64,000 bases of DNA. It comes from Cacajao melanocephalus (lineage: Eukaryota; Chordata; Mammalia; Primates; Pitheciidae). Position numbers and translations under genes: made by a program. The notes below the pieces were generated by a model. The model searched no databases. It was given only the letters and a program-made list of their open reading frames with translations, and had not been told where the DNA came from. Positions 15,706 through 42,984 of this stretch are shown here, one piece after another; within the stretch, counting starts at the first letter, position 1; every line of letters begins with the position of its first letter. Where the stretch lies: contig CAUYLG010075606.1 of NCBI GenBank assembly GCA_963573385.1, forward strand, positions 62,001-126,000, given 5' to 3'.

Positions 15706-15954
15706 TTGACCTCAACATCCATTAAACAGTTGACCTCAACAAGCTTGTAGTCAGGTTGGGAGCAGACAATTCCATGGACAAGTTGCTCCATGGCAATGAT
15801 CATAGTCAACACAGGTGAATATGAGAGTGGTGTGCAAGCAGGGAAAAGCAATCAAAGAGGCTTGAGCATCACCTTTTCCCAGAAGCCCTCCTTGATTCCT
15901 TGATGCCACATTGACCTGGGTCCAGTAAAACCCATGGAGCAATTACTCCCTATT

Positions 15955-16090
15955 CCTCCTTCCCTCCAGCCCCTGGTAACCACCTACCTGCTTTCTGTCT
16001 CCAGTTTGACCTTGTCTGAATAGTTCATACACATATGCTCTGTGACCTCTTGGGTCGGGCTTCTTTCACTGAGCATAACTGAATATTTTA
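15955..16090 (+). mobile_element. L1M fragment, continuation
   Basis: CCCCTGGTAACCACCTACCT and GGCTTCTTTCACTGAGCATA continue the L1M interrupted after 15705. The 250 bp between is not identified. Confidence 0.6.
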
Positions 16091-16549
16091 CACATTTTCC
16101 AGTTGAGGAGGAGAGAGCAGAGCTCACACTGTGGCCTGAAGTCAACACAGCATCCCCTGCGCATGCCTTGTCTCTCTCCCTTCTACCTTTCCTCATCCCT
16201 TGAGACACGTCCTGCCCTCCTTTGAGGGCCCAGAAGTCAGATCCACAGAACCGGGTGAGTCCCTCCTCTGCCATTTTTCTTGGACATCATATGCCCTCTC
16301 TGAGCCTCAGGGTTCCCATTTGTAAAATGCAATGCTTGACAAACAATGTGAATATACCTAACAGGACTGACTTCTGTCCTTAAAAATGGTTAAGATGGTG
16401 AATTTTATGTGTTTCTTTTACCATAATTTAAAAAGCAATATAAGGGAAAACCTTTAGAAAATGAGATGGTTGGATTGGTGACTAAGGGCTTTCTAGTCCT
16501 GTAGACCTGTGAGACCAAGCACTCGGGATTGAGACTTGAGGAAAAGACA

Positions 16550-16660
16550 GACAAGACAAGGAGACAGGAAGGAAAGGAACAAAGGAGGAGAGAGACAGCG
16601 GTGGGGGGAGGAGGAGGAGAAGGAAGAGGAGGAGAGGGAGGGAGGAAAGGGGGAGGGCCG
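16550..16660. repeat. Purine-rich (GA/GGA)n tract
   Basis: About 110 bases, almost all G and A on the + strand, with GGAGGAGGAG runs. A candidate triplex-forming tract. Confidence 0.85.
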
Positions 16661-16664
16661 TCCT

Positions 16665-17785
16665 GCATCCTCATTCCTTTCCTCTCTGCATCCTCATTCC
16701 TTTCCTCTCTGCCTCGATCGGTGCTTGTGTTTATTTCTCAATTCTCAGCCATTGGCATTCTGCAAACCTTGGTCCTAAACCCCAGCATGAGCTGTGGGTT
16801 AGTCTGCAGTATTGAAACAAAATGGGAACTATTGGGTTTTCAAACTGATTCAGCCTCTGAGTTGAAACACATTTTTTTCTCAGTCAAATTTGACCCAGAA
16901 TCAGGATGAAAGTAATAAATATTTAATAAGAAAAACTAGTTCAGCAATGTCCTTAAAACACATCCGCTGTATTACCTGGGGCCTTTACATTGGTACCAAC
17001 ACGAAGCATCCCCCTATTGGCTGAAGGAACGCGGAGGCAGATAGCCACCATACGTTCCAGATTTGCTCAGCAGGTTTCAAACACCTGGTTCCCTGCTCCC
17101 CAGAGCACCCTCCCTTATCGCAATGTGGGCTGCCATTTTGGATCAGGAATTAAGATTCACGGGGACAGGAGGCTCTCGCTCCCAGAGAAGGCCACAGTTC
17201 CTGGAAGACAAATTACACACCAGCAGGTGCCTCTAAAGTGCAGGTGAATCAGTGGATTTCGACAGCACTGTAAGTAGGAATCCAGGAATGTCTTACGAGA
17301 ACAAGCACTGTACACACAGAGCCAAAAATAAAACCATCCCCCATTTGATTTATTCTCCTTGGAGTCTGTCCCGGAAAGAAGCTGAACGCTGTGGTGGTGC
17401 TTCAAACTCCCAGCAACTGGAAACACAGAAAGAACAAGCAGAATAACAGGAGGCCGTTATCGAGGCAAATGCAGAGTTCTAGGAGGGGCATGAAGTCAGG
17501 GGGAAGAAACCAAGGAGGACTTCTGGTAAGAGGTGACACGCTACAAAATGAAGGGTGATCAGCAGGTAGATGGTCAAGTAGAAGTGAGAGGGCAGAACGC
17601 CTCTGAAATCAATGGTAACCATGGCTGTATTTAGGTACCAAGAGATTACTGGTGACACGCCCCCCCACCCCCGGCTCTATGTAGCTCCTCTACTTTCTAT
17701 TGTTTCTTTAAAGAGTACATGTCATATTTATAATAAAATTTTTAAAAGAAAGGAAATGTCGCTGTTTCAAAGGATTTTGAGTTTC
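16665..17785. other. Intergenic, no gene seen
   Basis: Mostly unique-looking sequence. No splice-bounded or long coding region, and no clear repeat. Confidence 0.5.
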
Positions 17786-17789
17786 CATG

Positions 17790-17870
17790 AGCACGTGTAA
17801 TCCCAAAGTTTGGGAGGCGAAGGTGGAAGGATCACATGAGGCCGGGAATTCAAAGCTGCATCTGCGTTGT
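17790..17870 (+). mobile_element. Old Alu monomer-like fragment
   Basis: TGTAATCCCAAAGTTTGGG and GGAAGGATCACATGAGGCC resemble a FAM/FLAM monomer; both ends are decayed. Confidence 0.55.
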
Positions 17871-18039
17871 GATCACAGGAATGGAGACCCTCTGCCTCGA
17901 GCACCCTCAGCAGGCTCTTTCTATTGCCTGGCGTGTGTGTTAGCCAGCCTGGGTGGGGGGACTGAGTAACAGAGATGCATCCCCTTACCCTTCTCAAGGC
18001 CGGAAGTCTGGGATCAAGGTGTTTTCTTCTGAGGCCTCT

Positions 18040-18275
18040 CTTTGGCTGAGGATGGCTTCTCCTCCCTGTGTGTGTCTGTGTCCTAATCTCCTCTGCTTGT
18101 AAGGACACAAGCCATACTGGATTAGGACCCATTCTAAAGACCTCATTTTAATGTAATCATTTAATTTAATCGCTTTTGTAAAGATCCTGTCTCTAAATGC
18201 AATCTCATTCTGAGGTACTGGGGGTGAGGGGCTTCGACACAGGGATTTTGGGGGGACAAAGCCAGCCCATAGCAC
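18040..18275 (-). mobile_element. Ancient LTR-like repeat, antisense copy
   Basis: Blocks such as TTGTAAGGACACAAGCC, CCTCATTTTAATGTAATC and CATTCTGAGGTACTGGGGG are the reverse complement of the element at 52065-52482. Family not named. Confidence 0.6.
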
Positions 18276-18483
18276 CAGGGTGTAGATAAGTCATGAGAGG
18301 TGAGCCCTTGATTTTCCCCCTTTGCTATGGGAGAATTCAGAGCACTAGAACTTGCCTGATTTTGACGCAAAGAAGCTGGATGCTGAAGAGGACACCTGGG
18401 TTGTCGGATGCCTCTACAGCGTCAGCCACTGGCCCTCTCAAGAGCCGGGGAAGAGCACTGGATGGGAGTCCCCAAAAGACACA

Positions 18484-18616
18484 TGGAGGCCAGGTACAGT
18501 GGCTTATGCTTGTAATCCCAGTGCTTTGGGAGGCCAAGGTGGAAGGATCATGTGAGGTTCGGAATTCAAGGCTGCGGTGAGCTATGATCATGCCACTGCA
18601 CCCTGTCTCTAAGAAA
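18484..18616 (+). mobile_element. Free left Alu monomer (FLAM)
   Basis: Monomeric Alu from GGCCAGGTACAGTGGCTTAT to CCCTGTCTCTAAG, followed directly by the CA-rich array. Confidence 0.8.
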
Positions 18617-19190
18617 CACACACACACACACACACAAACACATGCAAACTCATCATCTTTCCCCTCAATACACATGCAAACACACCATACATAGACATGC
18701 CATACACCAATACACATGTATACACCACACACCTTACACACCAACACACCACACAGAAACCCACACAGACACATACCCTATACACACAGACATACCATAC
18801 AGAGAAACACAAAGATGCACACCACACACACACCACACACCAACACACACACCACACACATAACACACAGACATACTACACACCACACGCATACGCCCCC
18901 CACACACCAGACACACCACACACACATATCACACACATATACCCCACACACATCCAACACACCATGCACACCACATACACCATACACAGACACATCACAC
19001 ACACCCCCCACCATGCCATACACACGTACCCCACACACACCCCACACATGCCACACACAGACCCACCACACACATCCCACACATCCCACACACACCACAC
19101 AGACATACCACACACTTATACCACACAGACACACCACACACACACACACCACACACAGACATACCACACAGATGCAGACACACACCTCCA
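18617..19190. repeat. Long degenerate CA-rich array (ACACCACACAGACATACC type)
   Basis: About 570 bp of CA dinucleotides broken into higher-order words such as CACACAGACATACCACA. It starts where the FLAM tail would be. Long open frames on both strands are repeat translations, not genes. Confidence 0.93.
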
Positions 19191-20205
19191 TCAAGGGTCA
19201 TTCTACTCTGTCCTGGGGTTCCTCTGGGCACCACTGGGATGGGATGGAGTCTTCCAGGGAAGAGCATAAATCCAGGTGGCCGAGAGCTCTGTTCACCCCA
19301 GCTGCTTGAGCCCTAAGCCACCCTCTTCCCAGAGCCCCAGGCCCTTCCAGACCACAGTGGGTCTAAGCCCCCAGCCCCAGCCCCTTCCAGGTTCAATTCT
19401 CCGTATCTCCCCTTCCTCCCCTCCGAGTGGCTCCTCATGTCCCCAGCAAGGACACTGGGTCCTGGTCTTGGAGACCTTCCTGGCAAGCCAGTGGTTTTCA
19501 GAGGTGGGCAACGCTGGTTCTCCAGGTTTCTATCCATAAAGTGATTCCGAGTCCCCTCATTCAGGAGGCATGCCAGGATCAAGGGCAGCTCCTCACAATG
19601 GCAACCCCCCATTACTGTTCATGTCAGATTTTGTAGACTTTCTTGGACACGATCTCATTTAGTATTCACTACGGCTTCCTCTTTAGCTCCATTTTACAGA
19701 TGGAAAAACTGAGGCCCAGGGAGGCGAACTGACTGGCTCAGGGTCACACAGTGGGGAAGTGGGTGGAGCCAGGGCAGGCACCCAGGGCCGTCTGTCTGTA
19801 TGCCCCTACCATCCTCAGGACTGCCTTCCCAGTGGCCGCTGTCTCCCGGGGGGGAAATCGTGCTTAAGCGTGGGTGAGGGGAGGAAGGGGAAACAAGGCC
19901 ACATGCTCGAGAACTGGCTGTCAGGAATGCCACTGAGATTCCTTTGAGTTAATACACATCATCCCACAGGGCTGATCTCATAGATATCATTAGATCCTGC
20001 GATGTCCACCCAGCCTGCCGGGGCCCTGGACGTGAGGAACTCTGTATCCTGTTCCCAGCCACAGCAGGTGGAAATAGTGTGAACTAATGAAATATCAGCA
20101 GCAAAGCTAACAGCTGAATGCTTGTCTCCTGGCAGGCGGCAGCTAAGAGATTGCTGGCCCACACACACTGGCCTCCTTCCCTCCACCAGCTGGGAGGCTA
20201 GAGCA
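19191..20205. other. Intergenic, no gene; MIR tail near 19685-19770
   Basis: The block CATTTTACAGATGGAAAAAC with GAGGCCCAGG and GGTCACACAGTGGGG is a MIR/L2-type fragment. The rest is unassigned. Confidence 0.55.
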
Positions 20206-20209
20206 GACT

Positions 20210-20335
20210 TCGGGGAGAGCACTGGGCATGAGTGGAGGCAGACAGACCAGGCTCTGGTCCTGGTGAGCTGCGTGACCTTGGGCAAGCGACTTGATTTCTC
20301 TGAACCTGTTTGGTTTATCCGTAAAAAGTTTTCAT
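20210..20335 (+). repeat. MIR fragment
   Basis: GAGCTGCGTGACCTTGGGCA and CGACTTGATTTCTCTGAACC match the MIR core. An Alu is inserted at its 3' edge. Confidence 0.75.
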
Positions 20336-20340
20336 CTGTA

Positions 20341-21571
<1,231 letters not shown>

Positions 21572-21984
21572 TGAAAGTTTGTAGCATTGCCGGGAGAGCC
21601 ATCTTGCCACCCTCAGGGGTCAACCAGTTTGAGAGGGTGGCACAAGGTATAGCTGAGAAGTAAGAGAAATGGCATCTTCCTGAAGGGCATTTGGGTTCTG
21701 GATCAAACCATGCTTGAACCTTCCTGGACTTTTTAGTTGCATGAGTTAACAAATCCCCTGCTGTCTTAAGCCGGCCCGAGTCAGAATTTCTCATCACTTA
21801 CAGGCAAAAGCAGACCTGACTGATAAACCCATTTTCTGGCATCAAGGAACCAAATTCATAAAATGAAGGCTGCTTCCATTAACACAGATTCAGAGCAAAA
21901 GAAACTGGGTCAAGTTTCCAGATATTCGACTCAGGTTTTAGGACATCTTTACCCTGCTTTAAGTATTGCAGGGCGAAAGATGCT

Positions 21985-22145
21985 TCAGAATCAGAAAGTG
22001 CTCAGTTTAAATCCTAGCTCTCCCATTTACCTCCTGCCTGTGTGGCCTTAGGTAACTCACTAAACCTCTCTGAGATACTATTTCTTCAAACTTCTGAGAC
22101 AAAGTACATAAAGCACTAGGTACACAGTAGGTGCTCAATAAATGC
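21985..22145 (+). repeat. MIR element
   Basis: AAATCCTAGCTCTCCCATTT, TGTGGCCTTAGGTAACTCAC and AGTAGGTGCTCAATAAATG in order. Confidence 0.8.
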
Positions 22146-22152
22146 ACCCCCT

Positions 22153-22153
<1 letters not shown>

Positions 22154-22197
<44 letters not shown>
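22154..22197. repeat. (CA)n microsatellite
   Basis: About 22 CA units at the end of the MIR. Confidence 0.95.
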
Positions 22198-22199
<2 letters not shown>

Positions 22200-22334
22200 T
22201 ATGGTTCAGCCCATCTAGATTTGCTCAGTTAGAACTACATGAAGAAGACCTATGGGGACAAAGAGGAAGGCCATCTGGGCTCCCGAGAATTCACCTGTGG
22301 TAGGTGCTGCCCCGGTCTTCTGGTCTTATCCTAG

Positions 22335-22498
22335 AAGCAGAATAGTGTGGTAGATAGGAGCAATTGCTTTGGACTCAGAGAACCTGAGTGGAAATCCTAC
22401 CTCCATTCTGTGACCTTAGACAAGCTGCCCAATCTCTCTGAGCCTTGCTCTTTCATCATCAGTAAAATGAAGGTTCCGCCTACCTCTTAAGGGATACA
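22335..22498 (+). repeat. MIR element
   Basis: TCTGTGACCTTAGACAAGCT and AGTAAAATGAAGGTTCCGCC match the core and 3' part. Confidence 0.75.
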
Positions 22499-22500
22499 AT

Positions 22501-22975
22501 GTTAGAAACAGATGCTCGGTGCCACAAAGAAAATTAGCACTGAGACAAAGGATCTTTCAGCAACGCAACTTTTACTTCTTGGGCTGCAGGAAGGGTACTC
22601 CCGCTAGCCATCCTGCGACGAGAGTACTATAAACAAAGGAAAACACACAAATGTTTTCCTTACGCATTTGGGGTCATCCTTACTGCTGTGTCTGATCTCC
22701 GTTGGCTGGAGCCAGACCTCACAATCTAAACTAAAACCCGACTGGCTAGCAACTTAAAACTTTTCTAAACAGGTAGAGGCCATGGAGAGCTGGGACATGC
22801 CTGTGAGCACATCCAGCACAAGTATCTTGGTTAAAATGCAAGGACATAGAATGTACTATGTGCCTGTAAGCATGGCATATATAGGATAGGCTTCACAAAG
22901 AATTACTAGCACACTTATGATTTATTCTTTAACAAGAAAGGAAACTTTAGAGAGGAACTGTTTTACTTCCCACAT
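22501..22975 (-). mobile_element. Solo LTR, copy 2
   Basis: Matches the LTR at 164-657 throughout (for example AACAGATGCTCGGTGCC near one end, GATTTATTCTTTAACAAG near the other). It has the same orientation, inserted at the end of a MIR. A clean target duplication is not obvious here. Confidence 0.75.
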
Positions 22976-22979
22976 AGAA

Positions 22980-23990
22980 GAACCAAAGTGTGATGCTATG
23001 CACGCAGGACCCAGCACAGTGTTCCACAAAGAACTGTGATTATTTTCCCAGGCCCCAGCCAGGGATCTTCTTCAAGGGTTCCTCCTCAAGGCTCTGCTGC
23101 ATCCCTGCTCCCTGAGCTCAGCCATGCCCACGACTTCAGTTCCTTGACCTCTCTGACGACCACCAAAGTCCCCTGTGTCCAGCCTGACCTCACTCCAGAG
23201 TTCAGACACATCTCTGCCAGAGTGTTCCCCAGCCCCCCTAAACCCAGCAGCAGCTCTTGGCTCCTCCACTACCCTCTGGGGGATTTGGGTCAGTCGCCCC
23301 GGCCTTGGTTTCTTCATCTATAAGATGATGTCGTTTGCAGCAGGTTGTAGCTGATCACCACGGAGGTTCTCCCAGGACTAACAGCCTGGGATTCAACACC
23401 ACTCACTACATCATCCCCTCAAATGAGCACCGTCTCCTCCCTAGACTCCCCGCCTTCAATTCAACACCTTCCTTCTTCAGCAAACCCCAGCTTGAAAATT
23501 TAGGGTCCACTTGTATTTGTCCCTCTTATTCATGCCACAGCCCCAAGTCTGGAAAATGCTCCCCCAGAGATGCCCCCCCATCTGCACGCTCCTCCCTGTT
23601 ACTACCACCACCAACCTCACCCAGGCCCCAGCACCACACTCAAGGAGGCTCCAGCCCCAGCTTTCCCCACGCAGCCCGCCCTGGGCTGTTTGTATCCACG
23701 GAGCTTCCAAACAGCCTTCACATGGAGCCTGGGCTTCCTCATGTCACTGTCAAGAACTAGACCCCACCATTGACAATCTCAGTGCCCTGGAGATTATTTT
23801 CAGGTTAGGGATGAGGAGAGGAACACTTCATGGTGTTCAGGTTAGATATTCACTACATATTTGTTGAATTCATTTGACTGTTCATGCTTCTCAAAACACA
23901 TCCCTAGACAGTTATCTCCAATCCAGATAACGTCAGAGATCTCTTTGCAAATCATAAAGGGCTTGGGCCTTTGCTCCTCATTATGTTTTA
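22980..23990. other. Intergenic, no gene seen
   Basis: C-rich unique-looking sequence 1-2 kb upstream of PVALB. Part of 23,040-23,700 resembles L2-type 3' sequence, weakly. Confidence 0.4.
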
Positions 23991-23999
23991 TTTGTTTCT

Positions 24000-24157
<158 letters not shown>

Positions 24158-24835
24158 GGCCTTTGTTCCTCAAAATGTCATGTACATGTGACATTTTGCA
24201 CACAATTTCAGGGGGTCCATTTTCCCCTGGCCCTAGTGCATCTAGAGAGCACAGTTTACCTCTGATTGAGCTCATTTTACAGATGGAAAGACTGAGACAG
24301 ACAGAGGAAGCCACTTGGCTGAGAATCTGCAGAACATCTCCCCCTACCAGGCACTAGATCCTCGCACCGAAGTGCTGAGTTGGCTCCCAGCCCCAGGCCC
24401 ACGGCTTTGAGCAGCACGTCACTTAATATCCAATGTCTTTGTGCTGTTTCCTCATCTGTGCGAGAGGCACCATGTATACCTGGCAAGGCTGGAGTGAAAG
24501 ATCATGTAAGCCTAGGAATGGGACCCAGCCCCATACACAGAGGACAATTCTTGTTTCATTCTTTTCCTTGCTGTTTCTTTTCCTTTCCTGGCAGGATTTG
24601 GAGGAAGGAAACATGGCTGCCATCTACAGTGGTCACAGAAGGCTTCATGGAAGAGGCAAGCCCTGCCTGGGCCTCAATTTTGGGTGCTGGAGGGAAGCAG
24701 GGGCCAAGAGTTATTAATAGTCCTGGCCTGATGGGTCCAGGGAGGCTGAATGTGATACAGATACCCAGCACCGTGGTTGGGGAGTACCTGACACCGGAAG
24801 GGGAGGGGGCCAGGGGCTGCGGGGAGTGCCACCTC

Positions 24836-24866
24836 CCAAAATAGCCAGAGCAGAAGCCTATATAGG
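24836..24866 (+). promoter_or_regulatory. PVALB: PVALB core promoter: TATA box inside a CArG box, with a second CArG-like site
   Basis: The palindrome CCTATATAGG at 24857-24866 contains the TATA element (24859-24864) and is also a perfect CArG box of the form CC(A/T)6GG, the SRF site. A near-CArG, CCAAAATAGC (24836-24845), lies 21 bp upstream, two helical turns away. A TATA box here puts the start at about 24889-24892, just before exon 1. What is seen is the motif and the spacing to a strong splice donor. SRF use is inference, plausible for a muscle gene. Confidence 0.85.
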
Positions 24867-24888
24867 TGGCCATCCCACCACCAGGCTC

Positions 24889-24957
24889 ACTTCCTAACAG
24901 GACCTCCCACCAGCCCAGCCTTTCAGTGCAAGCTCCAGCCCTCCACCCCCACCCGAG
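24889..24957 (+). other. PVALB: PVALB exon 1 (5' UTR)
   Basis: This is the non-coding first exon. Its 5' edge is inferred from the TATA box about 30 bp upstream. Its 3' edge is the strong donor GAG|GTGAGT at 24957/24958. It contains no ATG, so the first ATG of the mRNA is in exon 2. The sequence is C-rich. Confidence 0.85.
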
Positions 24958-24969
24958 GTGAGTGGCAGC

Positions 24970-26930
24970 GACCAAGGTTAGAGGATAGAGGGATGCAGCC
25001 GGATGAGACAGCTAGAAGGGACAGCCACATCTCCCTGTCCCTAGTGACCCAGGGGGTGCTGGAAGCAAGGCAGCTGGAGAGTACAAGGCTGAGAGTACCC
25101 AATCCTGCTTCTCCACCCAGACTCCTGGTGTGGCCTGGGGCAAACCCCTCCCCCTTCCCTGGTGGGTGGGCCTCAGATTCCCCAGGGTGGAGCCAGACAT
25201 CTGGTGATGCCATCAAAGGGGGCCCAGAGGGCAGAGGAGGCAGGAGGAGGACTACTGAGGGCTGACGGGTTGACCTAATGACATTGGTGCTGTGGCTGGG
25301 AGGACTCAGCCCCGGAAGGAGTGTCAAGTTGATGGGAGAACTCAGCAGCAGGCAGACATGGAGGAAGGAGACAGAGGAAGACTGGGCTCTTGTCGAGGCT
25401 CCAGCCTTTGTGACAAGGTCACTGCTTAGGGGCTCACTAGAAGCCAGTGTGTGGCTGAGATGTGTGGGACCTGATGAAGCTGGTGATCAGGGAGGATCAC
25501 AAAGAGGGTCACTGAGCTCCACGTGAGTGAGCCAGCGGTGGGCCCTGCTCGCTACTGCTTCGCCGTGTGTCCTTAGGCCACTCACGGACTCTCTGCTGCC
25601 TCAGTTTCTCCACTGGCATAGCTGAAGGATCCTTTGGCTAGGGAAATCGGTTCTCCAACTACGCCCCTGGAGTGAGCAGAGCCTGGGAGTTGAAATGATA
25701 GCAGAGGAGCCCGGTGTGTCTGAGTCAGCAGCCCCGTTGGGGACAAGGTAGAGAGGTGACAGCAGTAGCAGCAGGGGCCAGAGCAGCTGAGGGGTCCTGG
25801 GAAGTCCTGGAGCTGAGAGGCATCAAGTCAAGAGCTGCAGCCTGGGTGCCTTGGAAGCCACTGGCGCGCTGTGGCCTAAAGGAGCTGACTCACAGGGAGG
25901 GGGCAGCTGGAGCCAGCCGCGGCATCCTAAGGTTTCCAGGAAGGGCAGCCATCCATGGCTGAGCTGCAGGAGACAGTGTTGACAGTGAATGTCAGGGAAT
26001 TTGAGCTACTGGGCAGCTGGACCTGGTGTGCCCTGGTCCACACCACCCAGGGCAATCACAGCCCCAGGCCCTGCCTACCTGCTCATACCTTAAGTTGGAG
26101 TTCCCAGGTCCCACTACAAGGGACCGCTGATGTCAACACATCGGAGAGACAGAAGCCCAGCAAAGGTCACAACCCAAGGTCACCCAGGGACTTAGTACAG
26201 CCCAGGATCTAGAACGCAGGCCTCCTGACTCCCCAGCCAGTGCTCACACACTCTAGAAGCAGCTGATTGCAGCCTGAAACCTTGGGAACCCTGGAGAAGA
26301 ACACAACTGGTCTCTGGCTGCATAAAGATAGGCACCGTGACATATTCCAGAGGGGAAGCTCAGACCCCTATGCCTGCTTATGTTGCCTAGAAAGTGTGGT
26401 CTGAAGGTGCTACCCTCCTTCCAAACATATGTGGGGCTTTCTGGGAGGGAGCATAGCATTCCAAGTAGCCTCCCCCAACCTACTCTGCCCAAAAAAGTTA
26501 ATGGAAGCAGCGGGATTCTGGACCCACGACGCCAGGGCCCAGGAGACCAGTAAAGCAAGAGATCTGAGAATTGTTATTTGAAAAATCAAGCCAGCAAAAA
26601 ATTAAAAAATAAAAATTTAAATCAGGTTCTAGAATGTGCATCCCTGGCCAGATGTGGGATGAGGCCCCAGCAACTCCTGCCCATCCCTGTCTGTGCCACC
26701 TCCTCCCTGAATCAGTCGGGTCAGGTTTCACGACCTCAGAGCTCAGATTTTGCAGCATAAATTTGCATCCAGGACAGACCAGAGTAGAGGCTGAGGTAGG
26801 AGTGGAGAGAAAGGTAGCAGGGTCTAGGGGTCCCGGGGTGCAGGCTGGCCCCTGAGGGTTCCAGATCTTCCCCCAAGCTGCAGGACATCCTCTGAGGTGC
26901 CGAAATCGGAGACCCCGCACTTCCTGCGTG
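24970..26930 (+). other. PVALB intron 1, repeat-poor
   Basis: Apart from a possible MIR near 25,550-25,620 I recognise no repeats. The low repeat density beside the promoter could mean regulatory content. Confidence 0.45.
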
Positions 26931-27293
26931 CCCTTGACGGCAGGTGGACTTCCAGACCCCGCTGGTGATGCTGGTGTCCCCTAAATCCCAGAGGTGGCCC
27001 TCTCCCCTCGTGTCCTGGCCGCAGCCCCTGAGATCCCGAGGACCCCTGGCCTGGCGGTGCAGGAGCCAGAGCAGGTCCGCGCGCTCTCCTGTCCGCAGCC
27101 TGCGCTGCTCAGCAGCGCGGCTGGACTGAGCCTCTCCCGCTGCGCTCAGAGCCCGGGCCCCTGGCGCCATGCCAGGCCCGGCGGGCGTGCGCCCGGCGCG
27201 CAGCACTGCAGCGCTGGTCATATGAGCAGAAATGATGAGAAAAGCACTTTTTAATCTTTTCGCACTTGCTCTGCCCGCTCAAACAGTTGCAGG

Positions 27294-41434
<14,141 letters not shown>

Positions 41435-41463
<29 letters not shown>

Positions 41464-41657
41464 GAAGCACTGACTGCCCCAGGTCTTCCACCTCTCTGCC
41501 CTGAACACCCAATCTCAGCCCCTCTTACCACCCTCCTGCATTTCTGTTCAGTTTGTTTATGTTATTTTTTACTCCCCCCATCCCCTGTGACCCCCTAATG
41601 ACATCATTCTTCTGGAAAATGCTAGAGAAGCAATAAAGGCTATACCAGTCAGACTCT
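41435..41657 (+). CDS. PVALB: PVALB exon 5 (C-terminus and 3' UTR)
   Basis: The acceptor is CTTCCGCAG (41434). The first two bases complete Glu102; the exon then encodes FSTLVAES and the stop TAA at 41461-41463. The 3' UTR is about 190 bases, C- and T-rich, and ends after the AATAAA at 41632. The cleavage point near 41650-41660 is inferred. Confidence 0.95.
41632..41637 (+). terminator. PVALB: PVALB poly(A) signal
   Basis: Canonical AATAAA, 169 bases after the stop codon, at the end of a short UTR as expected for parvalbumin mRNA. Confidence 0.85.
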
Positions 41658-41963
41658 GCATGCTCAGGAAGACCCAGGCCTAGTCAGGCACTGGCTTTCT
41701 AGATGCATCTGGGAGGGGGTGGGGGCTGGATTTCAACAGCTAGAAAAGATGTGATAGGAGGGAATGAAAGGGAACAACCTCTTTTCTAAGCTAAGTACTA
41801 AGCATGGCACTCTGCAGAGGTTACCCACTTACTCCCCAAACCACCCCATAAGGTAGGTGATGAAACTGCCATTCTCTGAAAAACTAAGTCTCAGAAAGGG
41901 GAAGTGAGATGTCTAAGCCCACAAAAATAGAATTTGTTAGTGTTGGGGTTTGAATGCAGGTCT

Positions 41964-42426
41964 GTGGATGGCTAGGTGGATGGATGGGTGGATGGGTGGA
42001 TGCATGGATGGATAAGCTAGATGGATGGGTGGATGGGTAGATGGATGGATGGGTGGGTAGATGGGTGGGGGGATGGGTAAATGGATGAATGGGTGGGTGC
42101 ATGGATGGATGGATGGATGGGTGAGTGGGTGAGTGGGTGAGTGGGGGGATGGATGCATGGGTGGATGTGTGGGTGGATGGGTGGGTGAATGGATGGATGG
42201 ATCGATAGATGAGTGGGTAGATGGGTAAATGGATGAATGGATGGGTGAATGAATGTATGGATGAATCGGTGGATGGATGGATGGATAGTGGGTACACAAA
42301 TGGGTAAATGGATGAATGGGTGGCTGAATGGATGTATGGATGAATGGGTGGATGGGTGGGTGAATGGATGTATGGATGAATGGGTGGGTGGGTGGATGGA
42401 TGGATGGACACATAGATGGATGGATA
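41964..42426. repeat. (GGAT/GGTG)n tetranucleotide array downstream of PVALB
   Basis: About 460 bp of GGATGGATGGGTGG-type units. The long open frames through it (Pro/His/Ser/Ile repeats) are translations of the array and not genes. Confidence 0.95.
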
Positions 42427-42774
42427 CTATTAAGACTTTTTGTTATAAATGAAAGAAACCCAACTCAAGTAACTTAAGCTAAAAAGGAAGGAAAAAAAGG
42501 ACTTGATTGGCTTATGTGCCTGAGTAGTTAGGGGTAGGTCTTCAGAAACAGCTGGATCAAAGGACTCAAGTGATATCATCAGGACTAAGTCCCTCTTTTC
42601 CCCTTTCTGAGCACTGCTTTCCTTTGTGCTGAATTTGTTATCGGGAGGGCTCTCCCTTTATGATGAGAAGATTCCCCCAGCAGCTCAAGGTGAACATTCA
42701 GCATTACCAGCAAAAAAAAAAAAACACTTCTTGTTCCCAACCACTCCATCAGAAGGCCCCAAATTTAGTCCCAT

Positions 42775-42980
42775 TAATATTAGTAGCTAATGTTTACTGA
42801 GCACTTACGCTGTGCTGAGCCCTTTACAGGATTCCATCTGCACAACAGCCCTATGAAATGCATGCTATTGTTACATCCCTTGTATAGACGAGGAAGCTAA
42901 GGCACGTAGAATTTAAATGTTAGCCAAAAGTCACACAGCCGGCACAGGGAGGCTCCAGGACCACACCCCTAGTATCACCT
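42775..42980 (+). repeat. MIR element
   Basis: TTTACTGAGCACTTACGCTG, ACAGCCCTATGAAATGCATG, AAAGTCACACAGCCGGCA. Confidence 0.8.
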
Positions 42981-42984
42981 CCAG

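Noticed and set aside
18697..19309. Overlapping frames of up to 197 codons on both strands
   Set aside because: CA-rich repeat translated in several frames; Thr/His/Pro or Val/Cys runs only.
41884..42413. Two overlapping minus-strand frames of 158-175 codons
   Set aside because: Translation of the GGAT array; all frames stay open because of the repeat.
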